From: Desulfocapsa sulfexigens
Lineage (GTDB): Bacteria; Desulfobacterota; Desulfobulbia; Desulfobulbales; Desulfocapsaceae
Direction: 5' to 3'
Length of the DNA: 15,306 nucleotides
NCBI GenBank assembly: GCA_015661935.1
Contig: DQVD01000001.1
Span: 1-15,306, forward strand
Shown here: in pieces, positions 14,498 through 15,306 of the stretch
Numbering within the stretch: position 1 is the stretch's first letter
Layout: every line of letters starts with the position of its first letter
Translations under genes and position numbers: made by a program
The notes under the pieces: generated by a model
What the model was told of the DNA's origin: nothing
Seen by the model: the letters and a program-made list of their open reading frames with translations, nothing else
Databases searched by the model: none

Positions 14498-15306
14498 ATG
14501 AATAAATTATTTGGTATGATGTCCGTAATATGCCTTAGTATGGTCATGACATTTGCAACAGCAGCTGACTCCCATGCTAAAAAGCGTATCGTATTTGGTG
14601 GTGGCCCCGCAGGTGGAACCTTCCAGGTTGTAGCCAATGCTATCCAGGTTTATAAACCTGTTAAAGAGATGGCTGACTTCACCGTCAAAGCCCAATCTTC
14701 TGCCGGCTCCGTAGAGAATCTTCGTAAGGTTAACTCAGGAAAATCTGATTTTGCAACTGTCTACTCCGGACACGTTTATCTTGGTGCCAATGGCATGATG
14801 AAAAACGACACCAAAAAATATGAGAATGTTTTGGCCGTTGCCTATCTTTATGGTGCTCCTGCCCAGCTTGTAGTGCGCGCTGATTCCGGTATCAAATCCG
14901 TAAAAGATCTTGCCGGCAAAAAAGTTGGTGTTGGTAATGCCGGATCCGGTGCATTTGCAAACTGCGAACTCTTTTTCACCCACATGGGCGTATGGGATAA
15001 AATTGAACGCAATGCCATGGGTTACAATGATGCCGCCGCAGCATTTGGTAACAAACAACTTGATGCCTTCTGGCTCTTCACCGCATTCCCATCAGGAGCG
15101 GTAATTATGGCAGCACAGACCAATGATATCGCAATGATCGACCTCGAAGCAGACGCCGTCGCTTCCGGCTTTTATGAAAAATATCCCTACTTCTCAAAAC
15201 TTACTGTTCCCGCTGGAACGTATAAAGGTGTTGATGTAGATACCCCGTCATTTCAGGATTCCGCTCTCTGGGTAGCCAACAAAGACGTAGCTGATGATGT
15301 TGTATA
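14498..15306 (+). CDS. TRAP transporter substrate-binding protein, TAXI family (partial, runs off the window)
   Basis: The first 269 residues are visible and open to the window end. A signal peptide (about residues 1-26, ending ATAADSHA) directs export to the periplasm. The mature part begins KRIVFGGGPAGGTFQVVANA, the typical TAXI opening, and continues with SSAGSVENLRKVNSGKSDFA, VRADSGIKSVKDLAGKKVGVG and GSGAF, the usual lobes that close around a carboxylate-type substrate. TAXI receptors deliver substrate to a fused DctQM-type membrane permease, which should lie just downstream outside the window. The start codon has an ideal GGAGG site 7 nt upstream, consistent with high expression of a binding protein. 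The substrate is not predictable from this part. About 50 C-terminal residues are missing. Confidence 0.88.
   Translation, partial: MNKLFGMMSVICLSMVMTFATAADSHAKKRIVFGGGPAGGTFQVVANAIQVYKPVKEMADFTVKAQSSAGSVENLRKVNSGKSDFATVYSGHVYLGANGMMKNDTKKYENVLAVAYLYGAPAQLVVRADSGIKSVKDLAGKKVGVGNAGSGAFANCELFFTHMGVWDKIERNAMGYNDAAAAFGNKQLDAFWLFTAFPSGAVIMAAQTNDIAMIDLEADAVASGFYEKYPYFSKLTVPAGTYKGVDVDTPSFQDSALWVANKDVADDVV

Noticed and set aside
1..15306. CRISPR array, tRNA or rRNA genes, toxin-antitoxin or defence genes
   Set aside because: No regularly spaced direct repeats, cloverleaf-like sequences or recognisable defence proteins were seen on either strand.

Overview
The window looks like chromosomal DNA from an anaerobic, sulfate-reducing-type Desulfobacterota bacterium, possibly close to the Desulfobulbales. 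This is inferred from gene content: a three-subunit sdhCAB/frdCAB operon with a single five-helix dihaem cytochrome b subunit, the LL-diaminopimelate aminotransferase (DapL) route to lysine and peptidoglycan, an iron-type alcohol dehydrogenase, a TAXI-type TRAP transporter receptor, a small membrane-anchored dihaem c-type protein, and moderate GC. No 16S or other marker gene is present, so the placement is inference.

Layout. Positions 2-127 may hold the tail of a plus-strand gene. 120-2376 (minus strand) is a two-gene unit: a gph-like HAD phosphatase overlapping a DUF445 membrane protein by 11 bp. 2567-6075 (plus) is the sdhC-sdhA-sdhB operon. The sdhA-sdhB junction is split by a 151-bp non-coding insertion (5147-5297) with inverted GTAACTATTC ends and an 8-bp near-perfect target duplication that contains the sdhA stop codon. 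6076-6361 is a 286-bp gap with hairpins, a short relic of a second repeat family, and a minus-strand open frame that may be a gene remnant. 6362-7702 holds a geranylgeranyl-reductase-family flavoprotein followed by the dihaem c-type protein. pepN (7724-10351, minus) and dapL (10479-11702, plus) are divergent. dapL and ispH (11794-12732, minus) converge on a perfect 13-bp-stem hairpin. 12733-13224 is a 492-bp gap whose left half is a roughly 200-bp palindromic repeat. 13225-14406 is an iron-dependent alcohol dehydrogenase. 14498 to the window end is the start of a TAXI TRAP solute receptor, cut by the window edge.

How the genes work together. SdhCAB would couple fumarate/succinate interconversion to the menaquinone pool. 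IspH makes the isoprenoid precursors for quinone tails, and the GGR-family flavoprotein may reduce an isoprenoid or quinone-like lipid. DapL supplies meso-diaminopimelate. The ADH and TAXI receptor may form an uptake-and-oxidation module for a small organic substrate, but a terminator-like hairpin lies between them.

The genes themselves belong to known families. The most unusual content is non-coding: two families of small palindromic, probably non-autonomous elements placed precisely at gene boundaries (the sdhA stop codon, just after sdhB, and just upstream of the ispH ribosome-binding site). I see no CRISPR array, tRNA, rRNA, complete IS or phage gene.
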